Shown piece by piece: positions 11,721 to 22,230 of a stretch of 64,000 nucleotides of DNA. Positions within the stretch are counted from its first letter, which is position 1. Each line of letters begins with the position of its first letter. The stretch is from Anoplolepis gracilipes (lineage: Eukaryota > Arthropoda > Insecta > Hymenoptera > Formicidae), in the NCBI RefSeq assembly GCF_047496725.1, contig NC_132982.1:3999501-4063500 (forward strand), written 5' to 3'. The position numbers were made by a program, and so were the translations under genes. The notes under the pieces are model-generated. The model was not told the DNA's origin, searched no databases, and worked only from the letters and a program-made list of their open reading frames with translations.

Positions 11721-12359
11721 CTTTTATTTCTACAGAGATTATAGTTTTAAAATAAATTTCGTTACAATATATAACTGTTTGAGAGTACGTATCAAAAATG
11801 ACGTAAATTTTTATAAATTTAAATCTTAAAAGTTTTTATATATGATTTAAAATAAAATATAAAATCCTGTAATGATATTACAAAATGTAAACGAAATATT
11901 TAAATAACTTTATATCATATAAAAATGAAGAATATATAATTCTAAAATTGACATGCAATCGTTAGCTTTTGATTACTTTATGGCGTTATGCCTTTATCGG
12001 GTCAAGCAACTATTGATCCTTAATACACAGTTCGACGTAATTGGACCATTCCGTGATTAGCGAGACTCCTAAAGTTGGTGCAAACCGTTAGATACGTCAT
12101 TCGATTAGCGCTCGTCGGGTGAAAGTATAGTTTCTGGAAAGCCTAACGGGCCAATAACGAACGATCAACAGCATCATGAAAATTGGGACGCCCTCAGATC
12201 AATTGGCAATTAACCGTCCGCGTCAGGGGCGGACTTTATGAAATCTCGATTCGATTACATCGAAGTGTGTACTTTGGCCGGTTCGCGGAGATTGGGCGTC
12301 ATAGTTGCCAATGGCGGAAAATTGGAAATTTACCTAAGCAATTTGCCAGGCACACTCAC
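11718..12359. other. AT-rich then mixed non-coding stretch
   Basis: AT-rich to about 11.95 kb, then balanced sequence with scattered ATTGGCAATTAACCG-type words. An 88-codon plus-strand open frame at 12183-12449 has no splice support. The strong minus-strand donor just to its right is listed with its exon candidate. Confidence 0.4.
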
Positions 12360-12420
12360 CTGATCGTCGTCGTTTTCCTCGCAATTTCTCATTATTTTTT
12401 AAGTAGGTCACTCGTGCGAC
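12360..12420 (-). CDS. Candidate minus-strand exon with short start frame
   Basis: Read on the minus strand, the segment ends GATCAG|GTGAGT, a perfect CAG|GTGAGT donor. Inside it an ATG (12392-12390) opens eleven codons, MRNCEENDDDQ, running in frame to the last base before the donor. A possible acceptor, ATTTTACCAG, lies at its upstream edge, but its pyrimidine tract is poor. It could be the first coding exon of a minus-strand gene, a UTR exon, or chance. No partner exon on the minus strand is clear within several kb, and no family is recognisable from eleven residues. Confidence 0.2.
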
Positions 12421-13854
12421 CTGGTAAAATTTTCACCATTGTTGCATAATTCTGATTATAATTTAATATGTTTTAAAATTAGATTTCCTGTCGATGAAGT
12501 CTCTATATAGATATTTTATATACATATATATTTAAGCTTTCGTTATATGTATATGCGTATCTATTTAAACACATGATACATTTAATACATTAGCATATTA
12601 AAAATTTTATCTCGTTTTGTTCTAATTATTATTAATGAATTAAAATATTAGAATAAATTGATAATAATCGCGAATATCGTAAACACGAATAGATCGTGTT
12701 TTTTTTTGAAAATGAATATTTGAATATAGCATTTAAATATATTATATATATATATATATTTTGTCTAACAATAAGTCTATAATATTTATCTCTTTAAACA
12801 ATCTGACGGATAAAACGCTTCATTTCTTATAATCCAACATTGAAACTGGATGCTATAAAAGACTTTAAGAGAACCGTGCGCCTTTATATCCCTAAACAAA
12901 GAAACTTTTTTTCATTTTCACTACTATTACTCGTTTGTACAGCTCAATCCGCCTCTTGCCCACGAAGTCTCTTGCACACGAAAGTATACACGAAGGACGA
13001 TATTAATAAAGTAGGAGAAAAGTAGTTCGCGAAAGATGTAGAGAGTTTCCGGTATCCGCGAGAGAAAAGGAGGATGAAAGAGAGCAGTAGAGTCCGAGAG
13101 GGAGATAAAAATTGAAAAAGATGGAAGTTTTGCGAGAGAAAAACGGGAACACGTGCAAGAAGAAAGCACAGAGAGAGGGGAAAAAAGAGGGGAAAAGAGA
13201 GAACGCGCTGCAAAATGGTCGACCATCCGTCAAGCATTGAAAGGCAAGCAAGATAGAGACGTATTGAGAAAACCGGGACAAAAACCTATTGTTGGGCATG
13301 CTGCAGGAATAGTACCTGCTACTTGTCACCTTCCGACCCCTTTTTAGTCTCGTTCGTAGTATGTAAGTGCCAATCGTCAATGCGAATGCGAAAGGGGGAA
13401 TTGTATCATGGACGTGAAACTGCACGCAACATTTGAAATCGCAACAATTATTACTGCGTCAATCCAATCTCCCTTGGGATCAATTTCCTCATTTCTTGAC
13501 GATTTATAATTTTCAAGAATTGTAGAAAAAAATTTTAGTACAATCCTACAAAAATAAAATTTAAGAAATACATTTATTTCGTAAAATATATTATTACATA
13601 TTACGCTGAAGATTTTGATGATTAATAAAGCTGTTGAAATGCTTTTCTTGTAATATGATAAATAATTCTGTCTCTGAGAAAAATAAAGAAAGAAAGTAAT
13701 AAAAGAAGAATAATATGTATGTTTCAATATATTTTTTTTTCGTCGTTGTTGTCCTCAAAAATTTGCCATCTATTAATATTGTATAAACCGGCTTTCTGTC
13801 CGGATTTGAAAAGAAGATTGTACAGATAAGGTTAAAACACGCGATATTTTACAG
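12421..13854. other. Intron-like sequence with a purine-rich plus-strand block
   Basis: AT-rich to about 12.84 kb. From about 13020 to 13220 the plus strand is strongly purine-rich (GAGAGAGGGGAAAAAAGAGG and similar). Long open frames on minus across this block (12927-13425) are its serine/phenylalanine/leucine-rich complement and are not credible proteins. At 13348-13362 a 15-nt stretch lies between CCCTTTTTAG and GTAAGT, which could be a microexon or chance. Confidence 0.4.
12740..12760. repeat. (TA)n microsatellite
   Basis: About ten TA units. Confidence 0.9.
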
Positions 13855-13905
13855 AAGCATACGCGTTGTAAACTTATTTAGACCGCTAATTATGAAACTT
13901 CACAG
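13855..13905 (+). CDS. Candidate 51-nt exon with consensus sites at both ends
   Basis: The left boundary is GCGATATTTTACAG and the right boundary is CTTCACAG|GTAAGA, a near-ideal donor. One frame (phase 2) is open through all 51 bases and contains ATG AAA CTT CAC near the end, so it could be 5' UTR with a start codon or an internal coding exon. It lies on the same strand as the candidate leader exons and about 1.5 kb before the 15382-15518 candidate. The acceptor's pyrimidine tract is only moderate. No similarity can be judged from so short a peptide. Confidence 0.32.
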
Positions 13906-15143
13906 GTAAGACCGATGAGCGTTATTATGTTTAGTTTATAACAAATTTAAACTCAGGATCTAATTAAAAATTCTTGCCGTTGCGTCGCAGAGTATATGCA
14001 ACTTTAACAGTCGTGCAACTTTATCGATTATAAAGCCTCGTACAGCTTTATTTTAATCGAATTCACGCTTTATTTTAATCGCTTTACATTTAATAGAATA
14101 GAGAGAAAGAAAGGAACAAACGCACTAATGGAAATTAGAATGTGTATATTGGAGCATTTAAAATGCGTATAGTAGTACCAGCAAAACTAGCGCATTATCT
14201 CGTTACTTGGTTTTCAGAAAGCGTAGAAGTAATTACACAAGTGGAGGAAAAGTAACAAATCGTTTTGCCAGACAGCGGCAATAAACGGCGGCAAGTGTTT
14301 TAAGTAGTCTAGTCATTTTACTGTCGGACACACGCTAGTCCTTCAGTGAGCTATTTTCTCGCGAAAATACATAATAGCCGTTGCATTTTATTTAGAATGA
14401 CGTTTATGCCATTACAATAGGATAACGGTTCAAAAATAGTTGGACATTATGTGTCAAAATAATATTTCTACAATTCGTAAAATTAATTTGCTATTTTTTC
14501 TTTCTTATACATTTTAATTATTTCTGATTTTTATATGATTATTTTAGACTGTAAAAACATACGTAGGGATATTGTACAATTTTTTAAATAATTTGAACAT
14601 AATAAAATGCCCATTTTGGAAATTAATTTAAATAACAATTATACGCATAATAGAAATCGCTATTATTTTAGACTAAAATCTACTATGCAATTTTATCTAA
14701 AAAAAAGAAAGGCATAACATAATTATTTTATAAAGGCAGCTTCTATATCACAATGCAATCCGTTGTGGATTAATTGGCGTTTCTATCAGCCTCCTTTTTC
14801 CGTTTCCCAATCCATTGAAGGGAGGGAGATATGAAATTTAATTCCCTAGAGCTCGCAGAGATGCACAGAAACACAGAAACATTAATTCGATGCGACGGCT
14901 CAGCTCGTTCGCACTGTCAATAACGCATTTTTCCTCGTATATCGACAGTCTCTTGTATCGAGAGAGCCGCGTGGCTGCGAGCACCGCAGGTTCTCTCGTA
15001 CACGTGTTATTCCCGGTAAGCTTGGTTATTAACATGGCGCCGATCGTGCAAAAGCCCTCGAACAGCCCCGTCCGCCGAGTGGCTACCTGCGAACGAAGTG
15101 TCGGACAGGTGTCAATCGCGCCAATCGATACCGAAAGAGAGAA

Positions 15144-15150
<7 letters not shown>
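13906..15150. other. Intron-like sequence
   Basis: AT-rich with mixed patches at about 14.2-14.4 and 14.75-15.15 kb. The 15-mer GCTTTATTTTAATCG occurs twice, at 14045 and 14067, a small direct repeat. A possible acceptor (TTGGTTTTCAG, ending 14217) has no donor partner. A GTAAGC donor-like site lies near 15016. No exon is called. Confidence 0.4.

Positions 15151-15196
<46 letters not shown>
15151..15196. repeat. (GA)23 microsatellite
   Basis: Pure GA tract at the left edge of a GC-rich island that precedes the 15382-15518 exon candidate. Confidence 0.97.
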
Positions 15197-15201
<5 letters not shown>

Positions 15202-15244
15202 AGGGTTCTCTTGAATATCCGCTGGGGTTAATTGCGAGATATCA

Positions 15245-15348
15245 CGGCGATGCGTGTGTCGCCGACAGTGGAAAACTCGCTCTGATGGATACTCTCGATT
15301 AACTCGAGAGAACCCAGCGACAACAATGGGGCGGCCGGGTGTTCACCC
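15245..15348. other. Three short inverted repeats just upstream of an exon candidate
   Basis: CGGCGA/TCGCCG (15245-15264), CTCTCGA/TCGAGAG with a 5-base spacer (15292-15310) and GGGTG/CACCC with a 2-base spacer (15337-15348) follow one another within 104 bases of GC-rich DNA. As RNA they could form hairpins immediately before the acceptor at 15380-15381. Confidence 0.5.
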
Positions 15349-15381
15349 GATCGCTTGTTTTCTCTCCGGGTACTTTTTCAG

Positions 15382-15518
15382 CTTTTGACAACGATCGATG
15401 GTACTGATGGGGCTAATGCGATGGTCGCGACATTTACTGATGACACTTATGATAGTGAATACGGTCCAGGCGCGGATGCTTGGACCGAAAGCTCCTCGAT
15501 CAGCTTTCTCGATAACCG
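15382..15518 (+). CDS. Candidate coding exon, possibly the first coding exon of a secreted protein
   Basis: A strong acceptor (GTTTTCTCTCCGGGTACTTTTTCAG) precedes a 137-nt GC-balanced block ending AACCG|GTGTGT, a weaker donor. Two frames are open throughout. Frame A starts in phase 0 and gives an acidic Asp/Thr/Ser-rich peptide containing TDDTYDSEYGPGADAW. Frame B starts at the first ATG (15398) and gives MVLMGLMRWSRHLLMTLMIV followed by NTVQA, which looks like a signal peptide with a cleavage site after VQA. If the leader exons upstream are untranslated, frame B would be the natural start of a secreted or membrane protein. Frame A has the more coding-like third-codon positions. No family is recognised. 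Only transcript evidence can pick the frame or reject both. Confidence 0.38.
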
Positions 15519-16506
15519 GTGTGTGTGTGACATAGATATCTCAATTGTTGAATTAATACCTTAATATTGATTAAATATCGCACATGCGATTGTATTTATT
15601 AATGACGGCACTCACGGATAAAATAATATTAAATGAATTTACAGATGACAGTTGTAATCGCGAGTACTTTGAAAGTCGTATTAATTCCATGAACCGATAG
15701 CTCTCTCGTTGATATAAATATTAATTATATATTCAATAAACTAAATACTTGTCAATATTATCTCTATAAATATCGTCGATATCAGTTTGATACGTGTATG
15801 TACTTAAAACGCTTTATTAATGTAAATAATTCAAGTTATTAAATATTTTACGAGAGGAAAAGTGAAACACGTAAATCACAATTCGATAATATCAATGTAT
15901 AATTTTCGAAAAACATGACTGTGTATATTCTTGTGCACGAAATTCTTCTCCTTGTTTAAATAAAATTATTTGTTCAAACTAGATCAAATAAATGAATATT
16001 CATTAAACTCTGCCACAGATCAATATCGAATGCACGTTTCAGTGAACAATGTGCAGCGATATTATAAAATTGATCAATATATAAATAGCATATATAAAAT
16101 GACACATAAATATTGAATAATGCCTATTACAAAATTTAACAGCTTAGACAGCTATTAAATATTTTTCTACTTTAATAAGTTGCAATATGTTATGTATGTA
16201 TTTTCTTATATTTGATAAAGAAAAAATATTACTATAATACAATGTATATATGAGCTGCAATTAAAAATGCTAATAAAAAAGTTTATTTCTATTACCAATT
16301 GTTTTTGCGCTAAAGATAAGCTCTGGAAATTAACTATAGAACGCTATAGAAATCCGCCCTTCGCGAATTAAATTAACGGGTGAAAGAAAAAAAAAACGTT
16401 TTATCTGTCAACACAATGTCATCCTAATTGATGGGCTCAATTAGTCGGAGACAACGGAGAGCGTGTCGTGAGTATCCGGAACAATTGATTTCCCGTGTGT
16501 TTCTAT

Positions 16507-16510
<4 letters not shown>
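15519..16510. other. AT-rich intron-like sequence
   Basis: Unique AT-rich sequence. Nothing supported apart from scattered short repeats. Confidence 0.55.

Positions 16511-16540
<30 letters not shown>
16511..16540. repeat. (CT)15 microsatellite
   Basis: Pure CT tract at the left edge of a GC-rich island (16.56-16.86 kb). Confidence 0.95.
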
Positions 16541-16545
<5 letters not shown>

Positions 16546-17606
16546 TAGAAGAGAAGAGCATCGACGTTAAAACAATTGGGCGTGTGCGTGCAACCGCCTC
16601 TGCAACGCGTTACGGATATGCGAGAACGCATATTCGTCCCTCACTCACTCTCGATGTCATCTGGACGATGACACGTTCTGACAGCCGGAATCGCGGGGAA
16701 AGCGATTCCTGGGCGTGACATCCGGTCACGCGGCTCGCATGCGAGAGCTCTGCGATGCGAACTCGATCGCCTCTCATGACGGCGAGAATGGAATTCGACA
16801 GGCCGCACTTCATACCGTCCGTCCGTCCTCTCTGTCACCCTCACCCTCTGATGTTGATCGTTGACGCATACTCCACTTACTTGTGATCCTGGGATACACA
16901 TACACATACACATACACGTACACGTACATCGCTAAATCCTTGCCTTTCGTTTAGCCTCTCGGTCTTTTTCTCTCTTTCGCTTCCTTGTCCGCTACTTCTT
17001 TTCGCTTTTCCATAATTAATTGTATAATTATTGTAATTAATTATATATTTATTATATATTTCATTATGTATTTTTGATAATTAATTATACTTAATTCATT
17101 AATTCTGCATTATTATAAAGTTAAGAGTTTAAATTGTAGTTTTTCAAATCAAATATGATGATGTCTACATAAATTTTTCATAAAGTTTCTCTAATTCGGA
17201 AAAAAATGTTGTATAAAAATAAGTTTAATTTCAAATCTACTTTAGATAAGCTAATATAATTTGCGATTTGCAAAAACTCAAAATAAAAATCTATAATTTC
17301 GCATATTCTAGGATATATGTATCAATTTCGATATTTTATTTTATATAAGTGTATATGATTTTCACCTTACATATATATATATTTTTTTCACTTCAAATGT
17401 AACTGTCTTTATTAACCATTACGTATCTTCTTATCTCGCTTGACATAATGTTAGTAATATCAATCAACTCATCGACAAAGTCGTATTGCACGCGTATTTC
17501 CGCCTCTATAAACTTCTAAAGATGTAGGAGTCGGTAGAGAGAGAACCGTTGACGTTTATTAAGACGAAGAATTTTGCCCGCCACTGCACGCGCGAGGATT
17601 TGTTCA

Positions 17607-17608
<2 letters not shown>
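16541..17608. other. GC-rich island followed by AT-rich sequence
   Basis: About 16560-16860 is CpG-rich with overlapping open frames on both strands and no splice-bounded exon. At 16880 the minus strand reads CACAA|GTAAGT, a donor-like site without a clear exon. From about 17.0 kb the sequence is AT-rich again. No gene called. Confidence 0.4.
16894..16928. repeat. (ACACAT)/(ACACGT) hexamer repeat
   Basis: About six imperfect hexamer units, alternating purine-pyrimidine. Confidence 0.9.

Positions 17609-17638
<30 letters not shown>
17609..17638. repeat. (TC)15 microsatellite
   Basis: Pure TC tract in a mixed-composition stretch. Confidence 0.95.
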
Positions 17639-17640
<2 letters not shown>

Positions 17641-19624
17641 CCAGGAAAATAACGTCCCTCCAGCCACCACCTTCCTCATTCTCATCGTCCCGAACAGATT
17701 AACGGCGCGAGGATATTCCACGCCCGGAATGTTCATATCGCCGTTTCGAGTCCGCGGTGTCCTACCTCACCGGTGAGAGAGAATTCTGAATATCAACTGA
17801 CGGGGAATAAACTAGGGAGGGCGCAAAAGAGAACTGAAAGCGGATGGAAGGCGGGTGCCTTGAAGTTTATTAAGATTAAGGACTTCATTCGTAGTAATTC
17901 CGGCGCGACGTAGTATCCTCCCAGTACTTTCGTATCCGGTAATAAGAAGGTCCGCGGAGGCAAAGGTCGTTGTAGAAAGAGAAAGGAAAAGGTTATACAT
18001 TTTCCTCGCGCGGTTTTATAATTATTGCACGAAGACCAAGATTATATATTAAAACTAAAATAGACCAATCTCCTCTCGCAGCAAAAGCGTGATGTACAAT
18101 TATGCAAGAAGTATTATATATATATATATATATATACACGTCTCAGAATAAATAAGTACCTATTAAGAAATAAAAATGATATATATTAGTGCAAAGGTGC
18201 AGTGAATTTAACGCTTGTATAATTCGAAGGAACGATTGTATTAGACTTTGATATGACGAGAAGCTAATAGTTGATCTCTGCAATTTTTTTTTTTTTACGA
18301 GATGACAAAAAATTATATTAATGATGCAAATAATCGACATAGTTTTTTTCTTCGAAAGAACGGTTTTCAAAATCAAAGGCATTTCGCTTCCGAGTTTTGC
18401 GACGATTAATAATACTTAGAAGTTTCGCGAAGGAGCTCTATGGCTTCCTATCAACCCGTTGATATTTATTAGAATTTAGTGGGTGGTCGATGTTGTTACC
18501 ACTTCCGGATGCTGAAGCTAACTGCAAGGAGAGTTCGTACGGTCTTGCCCCTGGCCATTTTCGGATAATTGTAATGTACGACGACCGTGGTTCTTGCGGG
18601 AGTTACAGCATCGCAGACAGAAGACAAGGGAGAGATACTTTATCCATTTAAGCGTTTAAGCATGAAAGCATGAAGAATAGCAAAATGCTTCTTTTCGAGC
18701 TGTACAATTAATAAATAAATAATTGCAATATCGTGCAATTGATATATTTTTAAAATTTTATTTTCATAACTGTTTTATACCTATCATCTAGTTGTTATTT
18801 AAATTTTCTTCGCAAAGAAGAATTTAATGAAACGACAAGATGAATCGTATCGCTCAAAGTTAAACCGTTTGCGATAATAGTTTGAAATGATTTGCATATT
18901 AAAAGTGATGTACGTTATTTTAAAATCGAGACTATATTTCAAAGACCAGACTACATTTCATATGCTAACGGGACAGAAAAATGAGATTTTTTTATCCTAT
19001 TGTAAGGTATTCGACTGAATATCAGAACGTTGGCCAACGACTCGGTTGTTAAATGAGTAAGAGGCTATTAATCGGTAGAGTTTCAACGTCATCGAAGGAT
19101 CCGCCGTATATATAGACGGATTATATAAAGGATTATATGGAACGTATATAAAGCGCTTTATCGTCGAGATATTAATCATTTTACGGGCGGAATTTTTAAT
19201 TGGTTTTTCTTAAGTACTAGGGTCAGCGTACATTTTCATAAAATATACATCAAACTTGAAGAATGTTGATAAAATATCAAAACCCACTTGTACGTTACAC
19301 ACATACACCCACAATATTAATTATTTATAATAAGTAAAATTTTTTTTATGAGCATTATGCAATGTTATTAAAATATAATTTTACATAACACCAAGTTCTT
19401 AATAGATGAAATTACTTGGTCAAATTTAACAAATGCTTTAATTTTCTTTCCTAAACTCTGGCGCACATTTTAATGTTACCGTGAGTTTCCTTCCGGAAGA
19501 AGTCTGAGTAACTTTGCTTGCGATACAACCACGACTTTCTCTACGAGTCAAGTCCAAGAGTCTGTTGGCCCTTTTTTCTGTATCAAAAGAAGTTATTTAA
19601 TGTAGTGGCATAATGCGTACCTTC
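17639..19624. other. Intron-like sequence, mixed then AT-rich
   Basis: A balanced patch at 17.64-17.99 kb, a (TA)n tract at 18114-18136, a T13 run at 18284-18296, mixed sequence at 18.4-18.6 kb, then AT-rich sequence. Near 19115 GGATTATATAAAGGATTATATGG is a small direct repeat. No exon with paired splice sites was found. Confidence 0.45.
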
Positions 19625-19661
19625 TTATTAAAAATTTTTATTAAAAATTTTTATTAAAAAT
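19625..19661. repeat. 13-bp tandem repeat, about 2.8 copies
   Basis: The unit TTATTAAAAATTT is repeated head to tail. Confidence 0.85.
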
Positions 19662-20763
19662 AATTCAGATTAAGGCTCAAAAATCATAACTTTTAATGGT
19701 AGATAAAATTAAGTTTAAATTAAAATTAATTACAAAATTAAATTTAAATTGCATTTAATTCATGCTTTAGTCACATCTCACCCTTCGGAATAAATACAGA
19801 AATTAATTGATTATAATTGTGACGAGTAGTCGATATTGAAGCATCGACAAAGGCAGAGGAGTCCGCGCTAAAGATTAGTAAAAGTACATTTATGATGTTA
19901 CGACGCTATTAAATGTCCCGGGCTCGAGGTTGGGGCGATAATACTCGGCGAGCCGTCGCCGTGGATGCGCATCCCAGGCTAAGACCAAAGTTCGAACGGC
20001 CTTTAATTAACTCACCCTCCAACCCTTAGCTCCTGCCCGAGCCGCTAACCTAACCGGTAATCCACTTTCCCGAGTCTCGGCTCTTGCGCGACGGGACCCT
20101 CTAATGCGCTTTTTATTGCTCGACGGCGCGAAATTTCGTGGCGAAATTATAAATTAAATTGTCGAGGTTCTCGGGGCCCCTCGGAACTTGCCACTTAGAC
20201 TCTTCCGGGACGGTGTCGCGCACAATGCACCCACGGCGGTCGTTTGAATTAGATACCGCCGTGCGCTATAATCATCCTCGCAGTTCTCTTAACAGAGATA
20301 CGTGCGCACATGTATAAATATATACATATATTAATAATATATTACGCTTGTGCACCTCGCGAAATAGCCACGTCGTTTGCAATTATCGCTAATTGCGCGA
20401 CAGAGTCAGCTTTTATTAGAGTGACATGACAGTCTACATCATTATGTGTCTCTTGTTACAATAGTTAGAAAAAGATTGTAAACGTTGAAAATTCTCACTC
20501 ATAATCGAGAAACAGCTAATTGTATTTATATGTATTTATATTCACTATCTATTTATCGTCCACGATACAGGGAATATGTTAATTTCAAATAGAATTTATT
20601 TTAACAGATAATTGAAATTCAAATGATTAAAAACTCTTGTATATTTTTTTAAATATCTATAGACAGCACCATTTTAAAATAATCAAGTACTTCTTTGTTT
20701 GAAAGTACCGTAAATTCCGTCAGACATAATAATACATATTACATCTCTCACAACACTTTTCAG
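19662..20763. other. GC-rich island (19.9-20.3 kb) in AT-rich flanks
   Basis: The island is CpG-rich and carries GGGGCCCC and many CG words. On the minus strand GGAGG|GTGAGT at 20015 is a donor-like site that could end a minus-strand leader exon, but no start or partner exon is evident. Left and right flanks are AT-rich. No gene called. Confidence 0.4.
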
Positions 20764-20880
20764 TATTTCCTCGCCGACTTGAGAGATATCCTTTTGAAGT
20801 TCGAGAAAATACTTTGGTGCGCGGAACGAATCTCCTGTAAACCCGCGAACTACCTGCGACTGGAAAAGTTAGCGCTCTAG
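20764..20880 (+). CDS. Candidate terminal coding exon
   Basis: The acceptor ACATCTCTCACAACACTTTTCAG is strong. It opens a phase-0 frame of 38 codons (YFLADLRDILLKFEKILWCA then ERISCKPANYLRLEKLAL) ending at TAG. The codons favour G/C in third position although the flanks are AT-rich, and the peptide is amphipathic and helix-like. The sequence turns AT-rich after the stop, as expected for a 3' UTR, but no clean polyadenylation signal is seen nearby. It could end an alternative isoform of the plus-strand gene, or be an open stretch found by chance behind a good acceptor. No family recognised. Confidence 0.3.
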   Translation, partial: YFLADLRDILLKFEKILWCAERISCKPANYLRLEKLAL

Positions 20881-21172
20881 ATTTAAACTTGTATCCGTGA
20901 CACAAAACGTCGAAGAAGCAAACTTGCTTCTCGATTGCAATTTAAAATTGTTTGAATCTATTAACGGCCTTATTTCTTCACTTTCTTCGTACTGCATATT
21001 GTATATAATTCAAGATATCATAATTTCAAACTATAACGCTACTCTCTCGTGGTAAAGAGCCATGTATTAATATTATTCTTCATCATTCTCGTGTCTAATG
21101 GATCGATTTAACAACTATCTTATTTATTTCTTAATTTTATGTACTTTAAGAAATATAATTTTTATGATTACT

Positions 21173-21210
<38 letters not shown>

Positions 21211-22230
21211 GGTAAATAGAGGTAAAAAACGCATAAACACGCCCGTCTGTCTATTTATTAGACAGACATCGGCAAGATCCTTACTTAGACGGTCGCCTAA
21301 GTGCTCGCTATTTTCGAGGGCTGCAAGTGTTTCGTCTTCTCTCGAAACTTGCTCCGCGCAAACCCGGCCGAAGTTCGAGATCCGAAGACGAAAGTTGAGA
21401 CGCCGCGAAATTGGGTCGAGCCGCTGACGTAATGAAGGGCCACGCGGAGTCCTGTAGACGGCTCGCGCTACTGCAGAGTGGTTTGGCAAAGTTTGACCCT
21501 TTTCGAATACATTAAAGTTGCCGTTTCCGGCGACGACACGGCCCGCCCTAGAGCGCTACAACGCCAAACGCTCTCACGGAGTAACCGAGCAGATTAAGAG
21601 TCGAGATAACAGCTCCCGTACTTGGTAGGGAAGATTGTTGCGGAGGTGAGTTCTCCTATGTACTTCCGCGCAAGCGATACTCACTTCCGCGTCCGTGGAA
21701 ATGGCAGATCTTAACGGGCGGTCGAAACTCGCACAACGACAGTAACGCGACTGTGGCAAATTTATGCGCGCATGCTTTACGCTCGATTCCCACGTCGGGC
21801 TTGATTAAATCTGTTTGCTAGGTTAGCTGGGCTACCTTTAATAAGGAAACGCGAAGGGAAGCCATATAGAAATTAATCGACGTGGATAACGTCGTGTCTT
21901 ATCTACCAGTATAATGAGAGAACTTTGTGTACATAGTTTCAAAAATTAATGTTGTCTTATGTATGATAGGTGAATAAAATATACAATTTTCTATGCAATT
22001 TATTACAGCAAAGTAATTAAATATTTATAAAATACATTAATCGAACTAAAGTTTATTTAAAAAAAAGAGGTTGAAAATTTTATCTCTTGATTACTGAGAG
22101 ATTACTCTTGAAAAACCGAGAAAAAAAATAAACCACTCGGAGCGTTCTCCTATTCTTTCACGTTGCGGTTCGATCGTTAAACGGCTGTTCCACTTGAAAG
22201 ATCCGCCAAGTTTGACGCCATAACGCCGGG
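20881..22230. other. AT-rich sequence plus GC-rich island with donor-like end
   Basis: A (AG)16 tract at 21174-21206 borders an island at about 21.25-21.8 kb. On plus, TTGCGGAG|GTGAGT at 21645 is an excellent donor that could end a leader exon in the island, with no visible start codon. On minus, 21172-21489 is open for 105 codons with a donor-like GTAAGG at about 21285. A 9-bp hairpin (GTCTGTCTA/TAGACAGAC, loop of five) lies at 21245-21267. Neither strand is convincing enough to call a gene. Confidence 0.4.
21174..21206. repeat. (AG)16 microsatellite
   Basis: Pure AG tract at the AT-rich to GC-rich transition. Confidence 0.95.

Noticed and set aside
12927..13425. Minus frames of 97-140 codons
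   Set aside because: Complement of a purine-rich block. Ser/Phe/Leu-rich, overlapping, no splice support.
14217..14270. Acceptor-like TTGGTTTTCAG with an open frame
   Set aside because: No donor, and the frame is short and Lys/Arg-rich.
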